Assembly: GCA_020831805.1 (NCBI GenBank)
Contig: JAFIFX010000018.1
Span: 1 to 58,180, forward strand
Reading direction: 5' to 3'
DNA from: Planctomycetota bacterium
GTDB lineage: Bacteria; Planctomycetota; Phycisphaerae; Phycisphaerales; UBA1924
Length of the DNA stretch: 58,180 bases
Shown here: piece by piece, positions 8,678-17,469 of the stretch
Position numbering within the stretch: the first letter of the stretch is position 1
Layout: the number at the start of each line of letters is the position of its first letter
Made by a program: the position numbers and the translations under genes
Notes under the pieces: generated by a model
The model's input: the letters and a program-made list of their open reading frames with translations, nothing else
What the model was told of the DNA's origin: nothing
The model's database searches: none

Positions 8678-8822
8678 GGGAACCCCTCCGAGTTGGGTCG
8701 ATGGTCCGGGAACAGTCTTTTTCCAGCATCCCACAATCGCAGGGTTCATTCAAGAGCTAACACGCGGAATTCAGCCGGAAATTGAAGGTTTTTCGGGGCT
8801 TGGAAGGCATCGCGTGCGGGGC

Positions 8823-9599
8823 TCAGGGGCAGCCGGCGTTGAACAGGTCCAGATAGGCGGCCAGGTCGAAGAAGTTGAGCACGCCGAAGGGCGGGGCCAG
8901 GTCCGCCGCGGGGTCGCCCGCGTTGAACAGGTCCAGGTAGATCGCCAGGTCGAAGAAGTTCAGTTCGCCGTTGCCGTCCAGATCGGCCGGGCAGTCGCCG
9001 AGGACTCGGTAATCCGACGGGCTGCGGGGAAGGGAACCGGGCGTGATCAGTTCGATGCGGGCCGAATCGCTCTCGAGGGCGACCCAGTCGTTCTCATCGC
9101 TCCAGATACCGCCCGCGACGGCGGTGGGGCCGCGGAAACCGGCGACCGCGTTGGGCACGCCGTCGAGCGAGAACTGGATGTAATCGGCCATCAGGGTTCC
9201 GTCGCCGAAGTCGATGAACCCGCTGCCGGCGGGCGGCGCGTAGATGCCGAGCCCGTAGGCGAAGGGCACGAACAGCGCGAACTGGCCCCCGAGCGTGGAG
9301 ACATTGATACGGTCGGGATCAACGGGCGCATCGTTCTCGGCGTGGAAGAACAGGGACTCGCCGGGCGCGAGCACGCGTCCGTCCAACCCACCGGTCGTGT
9401 AAAGGAGGAGGGAGAATGGGTTGCTGGTGCAGAACTGCCAGCCGGTCAGGTCGACCGGATCGCTGCCGTAGTTGCGCAGCTCAATGACCGCGGCGTCCAG
9501 GTCGATCGAGGCGAACTGGACCACGCGGTGGTCGCTCGCCGATGCGGCGGCGGCCGCGACAGCGAGGAGGATGGCGGGACGGGCGATGGTGATGTTCAT
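8823..9599 (-). CDS. Secreted lamin-tail-like protein with dockerin
   Basis: 258 residues. The signal peptide covers about residues 1-22, and AGGAG precedes the ATG at 9599. Residues about 25-150 resemble the lamin-tail (LTD) immunoglobulin-like fold: 'AVIELRNYGSDPVDLTGW' is its hallmark, followed by 'LAPGESLFF'. Bacterial LTDs are usually adhesion or anchoring modules on exported proteins. The two dockerin repeats differ: the first keeps DLDGNGELN, while the second has DLAPPFGVLN in place of the calcium loop. It ends in GCP. The target is unknown. Confidence 0.75.
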   Translation of the reverse strand: MNITIARPAILLAVAAAAASASDHRVVQFASIDLDAAVIELRNYGSDPVDLTGWQFCTSNPFSLLLYTTGGLDGRVLAPGESLFFHAENDAPVDPDRINVSTLGGQFALFVPFAYGLGIYAPPAGSGFIDFGDGTLMADYIQFSLDGVPNAVAGFRGPTAVAGGIWSDENDWVALESDSARIELITPGSLPRSPSDYRVLGDCPADLDGNGELNFFDLAIYLDLFNAGDPAADLAPPFGVLNFFDLAAYLDLFNAGCP

Positions 9600-9860
9600 G
9601 ACTCGGCTCCTGTGCGTGGGTGAGGATTCCGATGCTGTTCAACCTACCGCGCTTCGCGCCACAGACCATCCATGAGCAGGAATTGCTGTCGATTTTGCCC
9701 AGTGGCCACGGAGAAGCGTCGCCCATTCAGGGGGGGTGCTCGATGCAGATTCGCGTGTTTACCGCAGACGGACGACGCATGGATCACGCGTCCGGTGACG
9801 GCGATGACGGCGACACAGAATCGGCTGTGTCTCGCTGCTTGGCAGGCATCCCGCAGGGCC
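9600..9860. other. Intergenic with a possible decayed signal-peptide fragment
   Basis: No intact gene. On the minus strand near 9790-9830 the translation 'SRFCVAVIAVTG' resembles the signal-peptide start 'SRFTVAVIAAAG' of the beta-propeller gene at 7376-8677, and the DNA is similar as well. This may be the residue of a duplicated and mostly deleted dockerin gene. Confidence 0.35.
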
Positions 9861-11195
9861 TCAGGGGCAGCCGGCGGTGAAGAGCTGCAGGTAGGCGGCC
9901 ATGTCGAAGAAGTTGAACACGCCGAAGGGCTCGGCGAGATCGGCGGCGGGATCCTGGTTGATGAACAGGTTGATGTACGCGCCGAGATCGAAGATGTTGA
10001 CCTCACCGAAGGGCGGCACGAGATCCGCCGGGGAGCACGGGCAGTTGACGCGGATGCGGTCGCGGAGCAGCGACCAGACCTGACCATCGGACCCCTGGTA
10101 TCCCAGGGCCCACGCGCCGACGCCGCCGAGATCGTACTGCTGGGCCAGATCGATCTTGAGGCCGAGGCTCTCCGCATCGTCGTACCAGACCTGGCGCCAG
10201 TCGGAGCCCTGCTGCCAGCGGTACCAGGGCGTCTGGGAGGCGGTGTCCCACCGGCGCCCGTGGGTCTGGGACTGCGGCACGGCGTTGGCGTAGGTGATCG
10301 AGCCGAGGTGGCTGATGACAGTCGCGCCCTTGCCCGAGCCGGAGGCCAGCCATGAGTTGCCGTAGAGCGGCAGGCCGAGCACGAGTTTTTCGGGCGCGAC
10401 GGCGCGGGCGCCGGCGTACTGGGTGGCGACCGTGTTCGTCACATTGATGCCGCCGCCCGCGAGCGGGGCGCTGGGGCCGGTCGCGTTGCTCCACGAGCCG
10501 TGGAAGTCGTAGCCCATGATGAAGATCAGGTCCGCCGCCTGGGCCAGCGCGGCGAAGTTCCAGTGGCCCCAGTTGACCGCGGGCGTGGCGACGGCCACCT
10601 CGGCCTCGGGGTTGTCCTGGCGCAGGCGGGCGCGGAGATCGGCGACGAAGGCGGGCAGGTGCGCCGGCCAGCCGTTGGAAACGGACCCCTCGAAGTCGAT
10701 GCACACGCCGTCGGCCTGGCCGAGCAAGGCCTGCTGGGCGATGGTCTCGATGGCCTGCGCGCGGTTCGCCGGCGTGGTCAGCAGCGTGAGGATCTGGGAC
10801 GGGGAGAAGTTGGTGACGGTCAGGTGGACCTTCACGCCCGCGCTCTGGGCGGCGGCCACGGTGTTGTGCCAGGGCCAGCCGCGGGCGTTGGCGACCAGCC
10901 CGGACTGGTTGATCTCGACCGAGAACGCGGCGAGGTGGGTCAGGGCGGAGAAGTCGACGGACGACGCGCTGATCCAGTACGGCAGGAAGCCGTAGGAGAT
11001 GCCGCAGGCGTCGACGCCGGGGGCCGCCCGCGGCGCTGTGACCGGGGCGTCATCCGCGCGGACCGGGTGGCCCGTGAACGGCGCCGCCTGGCGCGCGTGG
11101 GGGGCCTGGTCGCCCGGGACCAGCGGTTCGGACGCGCCGAACGACGGGAACGCGAGCAGGCCGGCGAGCAGATTGAGACACACAACGGGATGCAT
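9861..11195 (-). CDS. Secreted glycoside hydrolase family 18 protein with dockerin
   Basis: 444 residues from the ATG at 11195, with a signal peptide (about 1-21) and a proline/alanine linker to residue 60. The GH18 barrel contains the catalytic signature DGVCIDFEG (about 160-168, Glu as acid/base). 'IFIMGYDFHGSW' and 'VLGLPLYGNSW' are also typical, closest in style to YaaH/SleL-type GH18 enzymes. Likely substrates are chitin or peptidoglycan-type N-acetylglucosamine polymers. Both dockerin repeats lack the calcium loop (DLVPPFGEVN, DLAEPFGVFN), and the protein ends in GCP. Confidence 0.88.
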   Translation of the reverse strand: MHPVVCLNLLAGLLAFPSFGASEPLVPGDQAPHARQAAPFTGHPVRADDAPVTAPRAAPGVDACGISYGFLPYWISASSVDFSALTHLAAFSVEINQSGLVANARGWPWHNTVAAAQSAGVKVHLTVTNFSPSQILTLLTTPANRAQAIETIAQQALLGQADGVCIDFEGSVSNGWPAHLPAFVADLRARLRQDNPEAEVAVATPAVNWGHWNFAALAQAADLIFIMGYDFHGSWSNATGPSAPLAGGGINVTNTVATQYAGARAVAPEKLVLGLPLYGNSWLASGSGKGATVISHLGSITYANAVPQSQTHGRRWDTASQTPWYRWQQGSDWRQVWYDDAESLGLKIDLAQQYDLGGVGAWALGYQGSDGQVWSLLRDRIRVNCPCSPADLVPPFGEVNIFDLGAYINLFINQDPAADLAEPFGVFNFFDMAAYLQLFTAGCP

Positions 11196-11279
11196 GGGAT
11201 GCCTGATCGTACCACGCGGACGGCCTGCCACCGAGCGGATTCCCCGATTTTCGGTGGTCCGGGGCGGTACTCGGACATG

Positions 11280-11304
11280 AAAAAAACCCGGCGGGAGGCC
11301 GGGC
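11280..11304 (-). terminator. Rho-independent terminator of lpdA
   Basis: On the minus strand a CCCGGC/GCCGGG stem (11298-11303 with 11287-11292) and 5-nt loop are followed by seven Ts (11286-11280). It starts 26 nt after the lpdA stop. Confidence 0.9.
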
Positions 11305-11329
11305 TTGGGGGTGAACCTGCGGTGGTTTC

Positions 11330-12883
11330 TCAGGCGTGGATCACGCGGCCCTCGGCGGCCAGGGCGGCCTCGTGCACGGCCTCGTGCATGGTCGGGTGGG
11401 CGTGGACGGTGGCGATGAGTTCCTCGGTGGTCGCCTCGAGGCGACGGGCCAGGGAGAGTTCGGCGATCAGTTCGGTGGCCTGATCGCCCATGATGTGGGC
11501 GCCGAGGATCTCCCCGCGGGGCAGGCCGCGGATGATCTTGATGAACCCGTCGGTGTGCTTGGCGGCGATGGCCTTGCCGTGGGCGGTGAAGTTGTACTTG
11601 CCGACCTCGTAGTCCTCGCCCTTCTTGAGGCCCTTGGCCTTGAGCACCTGCTCGGTGAAGCCGACCGAGCCGATCTGCGGCTGGCAGTAGGTGCAGCCGG
11701 GGATGACGGTGTAGTCCATCGGGATCGGCTCGTGGTCGAGTTTCTTCTCCTTCCAGGCGAAGCGCTCAACGCAGAGGATGGCCTCCTCGCTGGCGACGTG
11801 GGCCAGCCAGGGCGGGCCGATCACATCGCCGACGGCGTAGACGCCGGGGACGGAGGTCTTGTAGTCCAGCGCCTTGGCCTCGCCAGACGAGTCGGGGCCG
11901 ATGGGGACATAGTCGGTCTTGATGTGGTCCTTGACGGTCTCGAGCTTGAGCGACTCGTCGAACAGGCCGTCGTAGCGGCCCTTGACGCCGATGGCCAGGA
12001 GGACCTTGTCGCCCTTGATGCTCTGCTTCTTGCTCTCGTCGGGCTTGCCGTCCTTCATGGGGGCGATGACGACCTCGACGCCCTTCTTGTCGGTCTTGAC
12101 ATCGACGACGCCGGTGGAGACATGGACATCGAAGCCGTGCTTCTTGTACAGCTTGGTCATGGCGGCGCCGACCTCCTCGTCCTCGATGGGGACGAGCCGG
12201 TCGAGCATCTCGATGATGGTGACCTTGGAGCCGAACTGCTTGTAGAAGTAGCCGAACTCCATGCCGATGGCGCCGGCACCGACGACGATGAGGTGCTCGG
12301 GCCTTTCCTTGTTGTACATCGCCTCCCGGGCGCCCCAGATCTTGTCGCCGTCGAACCTGGCGAACGGCAGGTCCCGGGCGACCGAACCGGTGGCGACGAT
12401 GACCTTGTCGGCGGTGACGGTCTCGCGGGGCTTGTCCTTGGGCTTGGCGGGGGCGGGGGTGAACTCTTCCTTGACCTCGCAGTCGTAGATCTCGACGGTG
12501 CAGGGCTTGCCGTCCTTAGCGCCGGACTTGATCTTGGCGTGGGCGACGAAGTGCTCGATCTTGTTCTTCTTCATGAGGAACTCGATGCCCTTGTTGAGCT
12601 TCGAGGCCACATCGCGCGAGCGTCCGATGACCTTGTCCCAGTCGAAGGAGACCTCGCCCTTGATGGACAGGCCCCAGTCCTGCTGGTCGTGGAGCTTTTC
12701 CATCAGTTCGGCGTTGGAGAGCAGGGCCTTGGAGGGGATGCAACCCCAGTTCAGGCACACGCCGCCGAGCTTGGCGCGGTCGACGATCCCGACCTTGTAG
12801 CCGAGCTGGGCGGCCCGGATGGCGCCGACATAGCCGGCGGGCCCGCCGCCGATCACGAGGACATCGAAGTGCTTGTTCGCCAC
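11330..12883 (-). CDS. lpdA: Dihydrolipoyl dehydrogenase (E3)
   Basis: 517 residues from a GTG start with AGGGAGAAG upstream. Landmarks are the N-terminal FAD-binding VIGGGPAGYVGA (about 10-21), the redox-active disulfide motif GGVCLNWGCIPSK (about 40-52), a second nucleotide-binding VVGAGAIGMEFG, and the C-terminal dimer and active-site motif HAHPTMHEAVHEA. The enzyme re-oxidises dihydrolipoamide in 2-oxoacid dehydrogenase and glycine-cleavage complexes. It is somewhat longer than the typical 460-480 residues because of lysine-rich insertions (about 125-145 and 285-300). No E1 or E2 genes are adjacent. Confidence 0.97.
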   Translation of the reverse strand: MANKHFDVLVIGGGPAGYVGAIRAAQLGYKVGIVDRAKLGGVCLNWGCIPSKALLSNAELMEKLHDQQDWGLSIKGEVSFDWDKVIGRSRDVASKLNKGIEFLMKKNKIEHFVAHAKIKSGAKDGKPCTVEIYDCEVKEEFTPAPAKPKDKPRETVTADKVIVATGSVARDLPFARFDGDKIWGAREAMYNKERPEHLIVVGAGAIGMEFGYFYKQFGSKVTIIEMLDRLVPIEDEEVGAAMTKLYKKHGFDVHVSTGVVDVKTDKKGVEVVIAPMKDGKPDESKKQSIKGDKVLLAIGVKGRYDGLFDESLKLETVKDHIKTDYVPIGPDSSGEAKALDYKTSVPGVYAVGDVIGPPWLAHVASEEAILCVERFAWKEKKLDHEPIPMDYTVIPGCTYCQPQIGSVGFTEQVLKAKGLKKGEDYEVGKYNFTAHGKAIAAKHTDGFIKIIRGLPRGEILGAHIMGDQATELIAELSLARRLEATTEELIATVHAHPTMHEAVHEAALAAEGRVIHA

Positions 12884-12999
12884 GGACTTCTCCCTAGTCT
12901 GACCCCCTCAGGGGCGTGAACGCCACTGTAGGTCGGCACCCGTGGTTGGGCAGGCCCCGGATACCGGACCTGGATCATGATCATGCGCCGGAACCGTGC

Positions 13000-13028
13000 T
13001 TGGGCCGCGTGCGGATCGGTGGTACATT
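13000..13028 (+). promoter_or_regulatory. Putative sigma-70-type promoter
   Basis: TTGGGC (13000-13005), a 17-nt spacer, TACATT (13023-13028). It lies about 30 nt before the GTG start of the dockerin gene at 13059. Confidence 0.35.
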
Positions 13029-13058
13029 GGGGACGACCCGAGCCGAGAGGAGATCGCC

Positions 13059-14045
13059 GTGAGAATGCTGCAGGCCGGTTTGGCCCTTCTGTTGACCGCC
13101 GGACTGGCCGGAGCCGACGAGATCGTCGTCAAGAACGACTCGCTCGTCGACGGGGGGCAGGCCAACATCTGCCCGTGCTTTGCCGCCAACGAGGAGGCGG
13201 CCGTCTGGCTGACCAGCCCGTGCGACGGCAACATCGTCGCGGTCCAGATCTTCTGGAAGTCGTTCTTCGGCGGCGCCCAGCCCAGCGTCGAGGATTCGAT
13301 CCTGATCTACAACGCCGGGACTTTCCCCATGCCCGGCTCGATCAAGAAGGAACTGCTGGCCCCCGTCCTGACCGACGGCGGGCTCAACGAGTTCCGCTAC
13401 GAGGACGAGAACCAGACCATCCCGATCTCGGTCCCGGTGGCGTCGGGCGAGACCTTCGTGGTCTCCCTGAAGTTTTTCAACGCCAACGCCAACAACTTCT
13501 CCGCGGGCACCATCGTCAACGACAACGCCGGCTGCCTGCCGGGCAAGAACACCGTGAAGGTCAACGGCACGACCTGGCAGAACGCCTGCTCGCTGGGGGT
13601 CTCGGGCAACTGGGTCATCCGGGCGGTGGTGGACTGCGCCACGGGGCCGACCGGGGCGGTGTGCCTGCCCGACGGCTCCTGCGCCGACGGGCTGACCGAA
13701 GCCGACGCGATCGCGCTGGGCGGGCAGTTCCGCGGCGCGGGCACGCAGTGCGGCACGGTCACCTGCCTGGGTGCGTGCTTCGTGCCGTCGACCTCGGCGT
13801 GCCTGCAGTTCGACAAGGCCACCTGCGACGCCATCGGCGGGCAGTGGCAGGGCCCGGGCACGACCGACTGCGACCCCTGCCCCGCCGACATCAACGGCGA
13901 CGGCAAGCTCAACTTCTTCGATGTGGCCGCCTACATCGCCCTGTTCAACGCCGGTGACATGGCCGCGGACATCAACGGCGACGGCGAGCTGAACTTCTTC
14001 GATGTGTCCGAATACCTGCACCTGTTCAACCAGGGCTGCCCGTAA
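13059..14045 (+). CDS. Secreted protein of unknown function with dockerin
   Basis: 328 residues. The GTG at 13059 fits best because GAGAGGAG lies 6-7 nt upstream; an ATG two codons later is the alternative. The signal peptide ends near GLAGA. The middle is a beta-rich domain I do not recognise (about 25-195). After it come short cysteine-containing repeats of the form 'CLPDGSC...TEADAIALGGQFRGAGTQC' and 'TSACLQFDKATCDAIGG', seen in other exported proteins of these bacteria. Both dockerin repeats keep calcium loops (DINGDGKLNFFD, DINGDGELNFFD), and it ends in GCP. It is the only plus-strand member of the dockerin group. Confidence 0.75.
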   Translation: MRMLQAGLALLLTAGLAGADEIVVKNDSLVDGGQANICPCFAANEEAAVWLTSPCDGNIVAVQIFWKSFFGGAQPSVEDSILIYNAGTFPMPGSIKKELLAPVLTDGGLNEFRYEDENQTIPISVPVASGETFVVSLKFFNANANNFSAGTIVNDNAGCLPGKNTVKVNGTTWQNACSLGVSGNWVIRAVVDCATGPTGAVCLPDGSCADGLTEADAIALGGQFRGAGTQCGTVTCLGACFVPSTSACLQFDKATCDAIGGQWQGPGTTDCDPCPADINGDGKLNFFDVAAYIALFNAGDMAADINGDGELNFFDVSEYLHLFNQGCP

Positions 14046-14069
14046 GCCGGCACGCCGCGATCGGCCAGC

Positions 14070-15197
14070 TCAGGCGGCCTGGCCGTAGTCCTCGCCCCAC
14101 TCGTCGTGCTCGTCGGTGTGCGGCGGGTCGAAGACGCCCCACTGGTCCTTGGGCAGGTGGCGGTGGTGGACGCGGATGACGCGTTCGAGCTGGGCGGTGA
14201 ACAGCTCGGCCACGACGCGGACCGTGCGGACATTCTCCTCGGAGAACGCACGGGTGGTGTCGCGGAACAGGGCGATGACCGCCAGGCACTCGTCGTCGCG
14301 GCGGCAGGAGTGAACGAGCACGGCCCGGTCCTCCATCCAGTGTGCGTCCGGGCCGAGCCAAGCCTGCATCTCGGCGGGGCCGCTGAGCCCCTGGACGCCG
14401 TCGCGGTCCTGGAAGGCCGGGGCCAGCGAGTCGGCCAGGTGGTCGAGCATGACCTCGGCGTGCTCGCGGGGGACATCGTGGTTGACATACGCGCCCAGCG
14501 AGAACTCCCCGCCGCTGGAGGGCAGGAAGACTGCGGCGTTGGTCGGGCCGAGCCGGGCCAGGGCGTATTCGAGCGTGGTGCGGAGCAGGCCCTCGATCTC
14601 CAGCTCCTGGCGGAGCAGGGCGTTGAGCTCGCCGGTCATGCGGACCTCGGTGAGCTGGTCGGACATGTCGCGGTAGGCCTCGACGAGGTCGTTGCAGAGT
14701 TCGCCGACCTGGCCGGAGACCTGCTGGCGGGCGCCGTTGAGGGTGTGGCAGAGCTTCTTGAGGCGCTCGACGCGTTGATCGCGGCGCCGGTTGCGGTCGG
14801 CGCGCCGGGCGGCGGCCTCGATGCGGCGCAGCACCTCGCCGGTGCGGGTGCGCGGGCTGATCAGGTCGCACGCGCCGGCCCGCATGGCGCGGACGGCGTC
14901 GTCGGCGCTGGGCGATTCGACGATGACCACGCCGGAAAGGGTTCCGGTCTCGCTGAGCCGCTCGAGCACCTCGAGCCCGTCCTCGCCGGGCAGGTCGCGG
15001 TCGATGATGACCAGGTCGCACGGCTCGCGTCCGGCCAGGTCGATCGCGTCGGTCCCACGCCGGGCGAAGGCGACGGACTCGACGCGCCCGCCGAGCATGT
15101 CGCCGAGCCGACGCTTGAGCGAGGACCGGGCGCTGACCACCAGCACGCGGACCGGGATCTCCGGCCGGTTGTCGTGCTGGGGGGTCGGCTGTTCCAT
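14070..15197 (-). CDS. Atypical response-regulator receiver with GAF-like domain
   Basis: 375 residues. The N-terminal receiver (about 15-130) keeps the phospho-acceptor region (CDLVIIDRDLPGEDG). However, the acidic pair that normally follows strand 1 is replaced (VLVVSARSS), and the conserved Lys-Pro is SPRT, so phosphorylation may be weak or absent. A coiled-coil-like arginine-rich linker (about 130-190) leads into a GAF-like sensor (about 200-345). There is no DNA-binding or output enzyme domain. It lies 27 nt downstream of the HDOD/histidine kinase gene and should be co-transcribed with it. AGAGAGAGA precedes the ATG. Confidence 0.75.
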   Translation of the reverse strand: MEQPTPQHDNRPEIPVRVLVVSARSSLKRRLGDMLGGRVESVAFARRGTDAIDLAGREPCDLVIIDRDLPGEDGLEVLERLSETGTLSGVVIVESPSADDAVRAMRAGACDLISPRTRTGEVLRRIEAAARRADRNRRRDQRVERLKKLCHTLNGARQQVSGQVGELCNDLVEAYRDMSDQLTEVRMTGELNALLRQELEIEGLLRTTLEYALARLGPTNAAVFLPSSGGEFSLGAYVNHDVPREHAEVMLDHLADSLAPAFQDRDGVQGLSGPAEMQAWLGPDAHWMEDRAVLVHSCRRDDECLAVIALFRDTTRAFSEENVRTVRVVAELFTAQLERVIRVHHRHLPKDQWGVFDPPHTDEHDEWGEDYGQAA

Positions 15198-15224
15198 GGG
15201 TGTCTCTCTCTTTCCGTGCTTCGT

Positions 15225-17462
15225 TTATGCCGCCCGCTTGCGGGCCTCGGCCTGGGGAAGGATGATCTCGGCGTAGGCCCCGCCGATGTCGCCCGGGTTG
15301 TTGGCCAGTTCGATCGAGCCGCCCATGAGGTCCACGAGGCTCCTGGTCCTGGCCAGCCCGAGCCCCGCCCGGCGACCGGCCGGCTGCTCGGAATAGAACG
15401 GGTCGAACGCGTGCGTCAACGCCCGATCGCTCAGGCCCGGGCCGCGGTCGATGACCCGTACCCTGAGTCGGTCGCTGAACGCCTCGGATTCAATGGAAAT
15501 ATGGACCTCGCCCCCGGGGCGCGCCAGCATCGCGTTGGCGATCGGCTCGGCGAGCGCCTGGGCCGCCAGCTCCGCGTCGAGGTGCATGATGGAAACCGCC
15601 CCGTCGGCGTTGATGCGCACGCGCGTCTTCTGCGCCTCGGGGGGCACGCTCGACCGCGCCCGGTCGATGGCGTCGCGCAGCACCAGCATCGGGTCGCAGT
15701 CCGCCGGGCGCGGACTCGGCGGGCTCGAAAGCAGGTGGAGGGAAGTGACCATGTCCGAGACCTGACGGGCCGCCTCGGCGATGGCGTCGGCGTCCTCGCG
15801 CTGGCGCGGGGTCGAGGCCTTCTCGCTGATCAGCTGGGCGCGCCCGCGGATGACGGTCAGCGGGTTGTTGAGTTCGTGGGCCGCCCCCGCGGCCATCCGG
15901 CCGAGCCGGACCATGGATTCCTTCGAGGCCAGCTCGTCGCGCGTCTCGGCCAGGGCGCGGTTGGTCTGGGCCAGCTCCTCCCCCAGCCGGACCGCCGACG
16001 CCGCCCGGGACGATGCTTCAAGGGCCCAGGCCCACACGCCGGACACCGGCTCGAGATCGGCCGTGTCGACGCCCGCGCGGGGGACGGGCGCGAGCACCAG
16101 GCACGAAGCGCCGGGGTCATCGCCGACCGCGCCCGCGCCGACCAGCGCGGGCGTGCCCGCCTCGCGGAGGTGTTCAAGCAGCTTGGCCAGCCAGCCGAGT
16201 TCGCAGGCGATGAGCACCTGGGAGGCGTGCGCCCGGGCCAGGTCCGCCGGCCGGCGGATCTGGGCCCCGTCCGGCGGCCGTTCGACCCGCCTGGACCGCT
16301 CGGCCTGCCCGGACGCGCCGACCAGCGTGAGCGACCAGTCCCGCGCCTCGGGCGTCTGCCAGACGATCGCGACCCGGCCCACGCCGAGCAGATCGCAGGC
16401 GGAACGCCCGATCGCGCCGATGACCTTCGTCGGCTCGTCTTCCAGCCGCACGGTCTTATGGAAGGCCTCGATCGCGCCCAGCAGCCGGCGGGACCGCTCG
16501 GACGCGTTGGTGACCTCACGCAGGCGCGCGGCCAGCTCGTCGCTCTTGCGCGATGCCGCCGCGGCGGACCACGCCAGCGGATCGACCCCCGCGCCCTGCT
16601 GGACCAGCCCGAGCGCCCGAGCGCGGTCGCGCACGGTCTCGAGCACCGGGCCCACGGCCCGCTCGACCAGCGTTTCTTCGATGCCCACCGCCCGGCACAG
16701 GTCGGCGACCGAGCCGGGCGCGCCGTGCTCGCCGCTCCAGCCCAGGTGGTTCGTCCGCGCCCAGGCCTTGGCCAGCGAAACCAGCCCGGCCAGCCGCCGG
16801 TCGGCCGAGGCGGGCATGGCTTCGGGCGGTTGCCCGTGCAGCCACAACGCGTCACGGACCGCCGCCGGGAGACGCCAGGCCTCGGCCAGACGCTTGGCGA
16901 CGGTGTGGTGGTCGATGCCGAGGACCTCCCGCAGGGCGACGGATGTGGGCCGCGCGCGACGCTCGGCCAGCTCCATGGCCTGGGCGAAGGCCTCGGGCAT
17001 GTCCGCCGCGAGCAGGGCCTTGCCCGCGTCGTGCAGCAGGCCGGCCAGCGCCGCCTCGTCCGGGTCGATGTCGCCCGCGGCCAGGGCCAGTCGTTCGCAC
17101 ATCGCGCCCACGCCCAGGGCGTGGGTCCAATAGCCGTCGGGGTCGATCGCGGGGCCCGCGGCGTTCATGCCGCCCAACGCCATGACGGAGGAGACCGCCA
17201 CGACGGCCGTGCGCACGCCCGGCACGCCCACGATGATCACCGCCCGGTGGGGCGTGGTCACGCGCGCGGCCGAGGGCCCCGCCAGACCGCGGCACCACGA
17301 CAGCACCGGCTCGCGCAGGAGCGCGTCGTTGTTGAGCAGGCCCAGCGCCTCGTCCAGCCCCGCGTCCTCGACCGAGCGCAGCGCCAGCCACCGGCGCGCG
17401 GCCGGGCCGAGTTCGGGCAGGCGCCCGCCACCCGCATCGGACTGTCCAGACTCGCCCGACAT
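15225..17462 (-). CDS. HDOD-domain histidine kinase
   Basis: 745 residues, apparently cytoplasmic (no clear membrane segment). An HDOD domain occupies about 20-240, with the HD-like GLLHDAGK. A GAF-like region (about 275-420) follows. Next come HisKA with the phospho-His box GAAHELNNPL (about 500-515) and the ATPase with an N-box near 'EPIANAML', the G1 box VIDRGPGLSD and the G2 box GLGLARTRSLVD. HDOD modules occur in bacterial signalling and rarely have enzymatic activity. The gene sits 8 nt after the response-regulator gene, so kinase and regulators are probably one system; the signal is unknown. Confidence 0.85.
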   Translation of the reverse strand: MSGESGQSDAGGGRLPELGPAARRWLALRSVEDAGLDEALGLLNNDALLREPVLSWCRGLAGPSAARVTTPHRAVIIVGVPGVRTAVVAVSSVMALGGMNAAGPAIDPDGYWTHALGVGAMCERLALAAGDIDPDEAALAGLLHDAGKALLAADMPEAFAQAMELAERRARPTSVALREVLGIDHHTVAKRLAEAWRLPAAVRDALWLHGQPPEAMPASADRRLAGLVSLAKAWARTNHLGWSGEHGAPGSVADLCRAVGIEETLVERAVGPVLETVRDRARALGLVQQGAGVDPLAWSAAAASRKSDELAARLREVTNASERSRRLLGAIEAFHKTVRLEDEPTKVIGAIGRSACDLLGVGRVAIVWQTPEARDWSLTLVGASGQAERSRRVERPPDGAQIRRPADLARAHASQVLIACELGWLAKLLEHLREAGTPALVGAGAVGDDPGASCLVLAPVPRAGVDTADLEPVSGVWAWALEASSRAASAVRLGEELAQTNRALAETRDELASKESMVRLGRMAAGAAHELNNPLTVIRGRAQLISEKASTPRQREDADAIAEAARQVSDMVTSLHLLSSPPSPRPADCDPMLVLRDAIDRARSSVPPEAQKTRVRINADGAVSIMHLDAELAAQALAEPIANAMLARPGGEVHISIESEAFSDRLRVRVIDRGPGLSDRALTHAFDPFYSEQPAGRRAGLGLARTRSLVDLMGGSIELANNPGDIGGAYAEIILPQAEARKRAA

Positions 17463-17469
17463 CGGCCGA

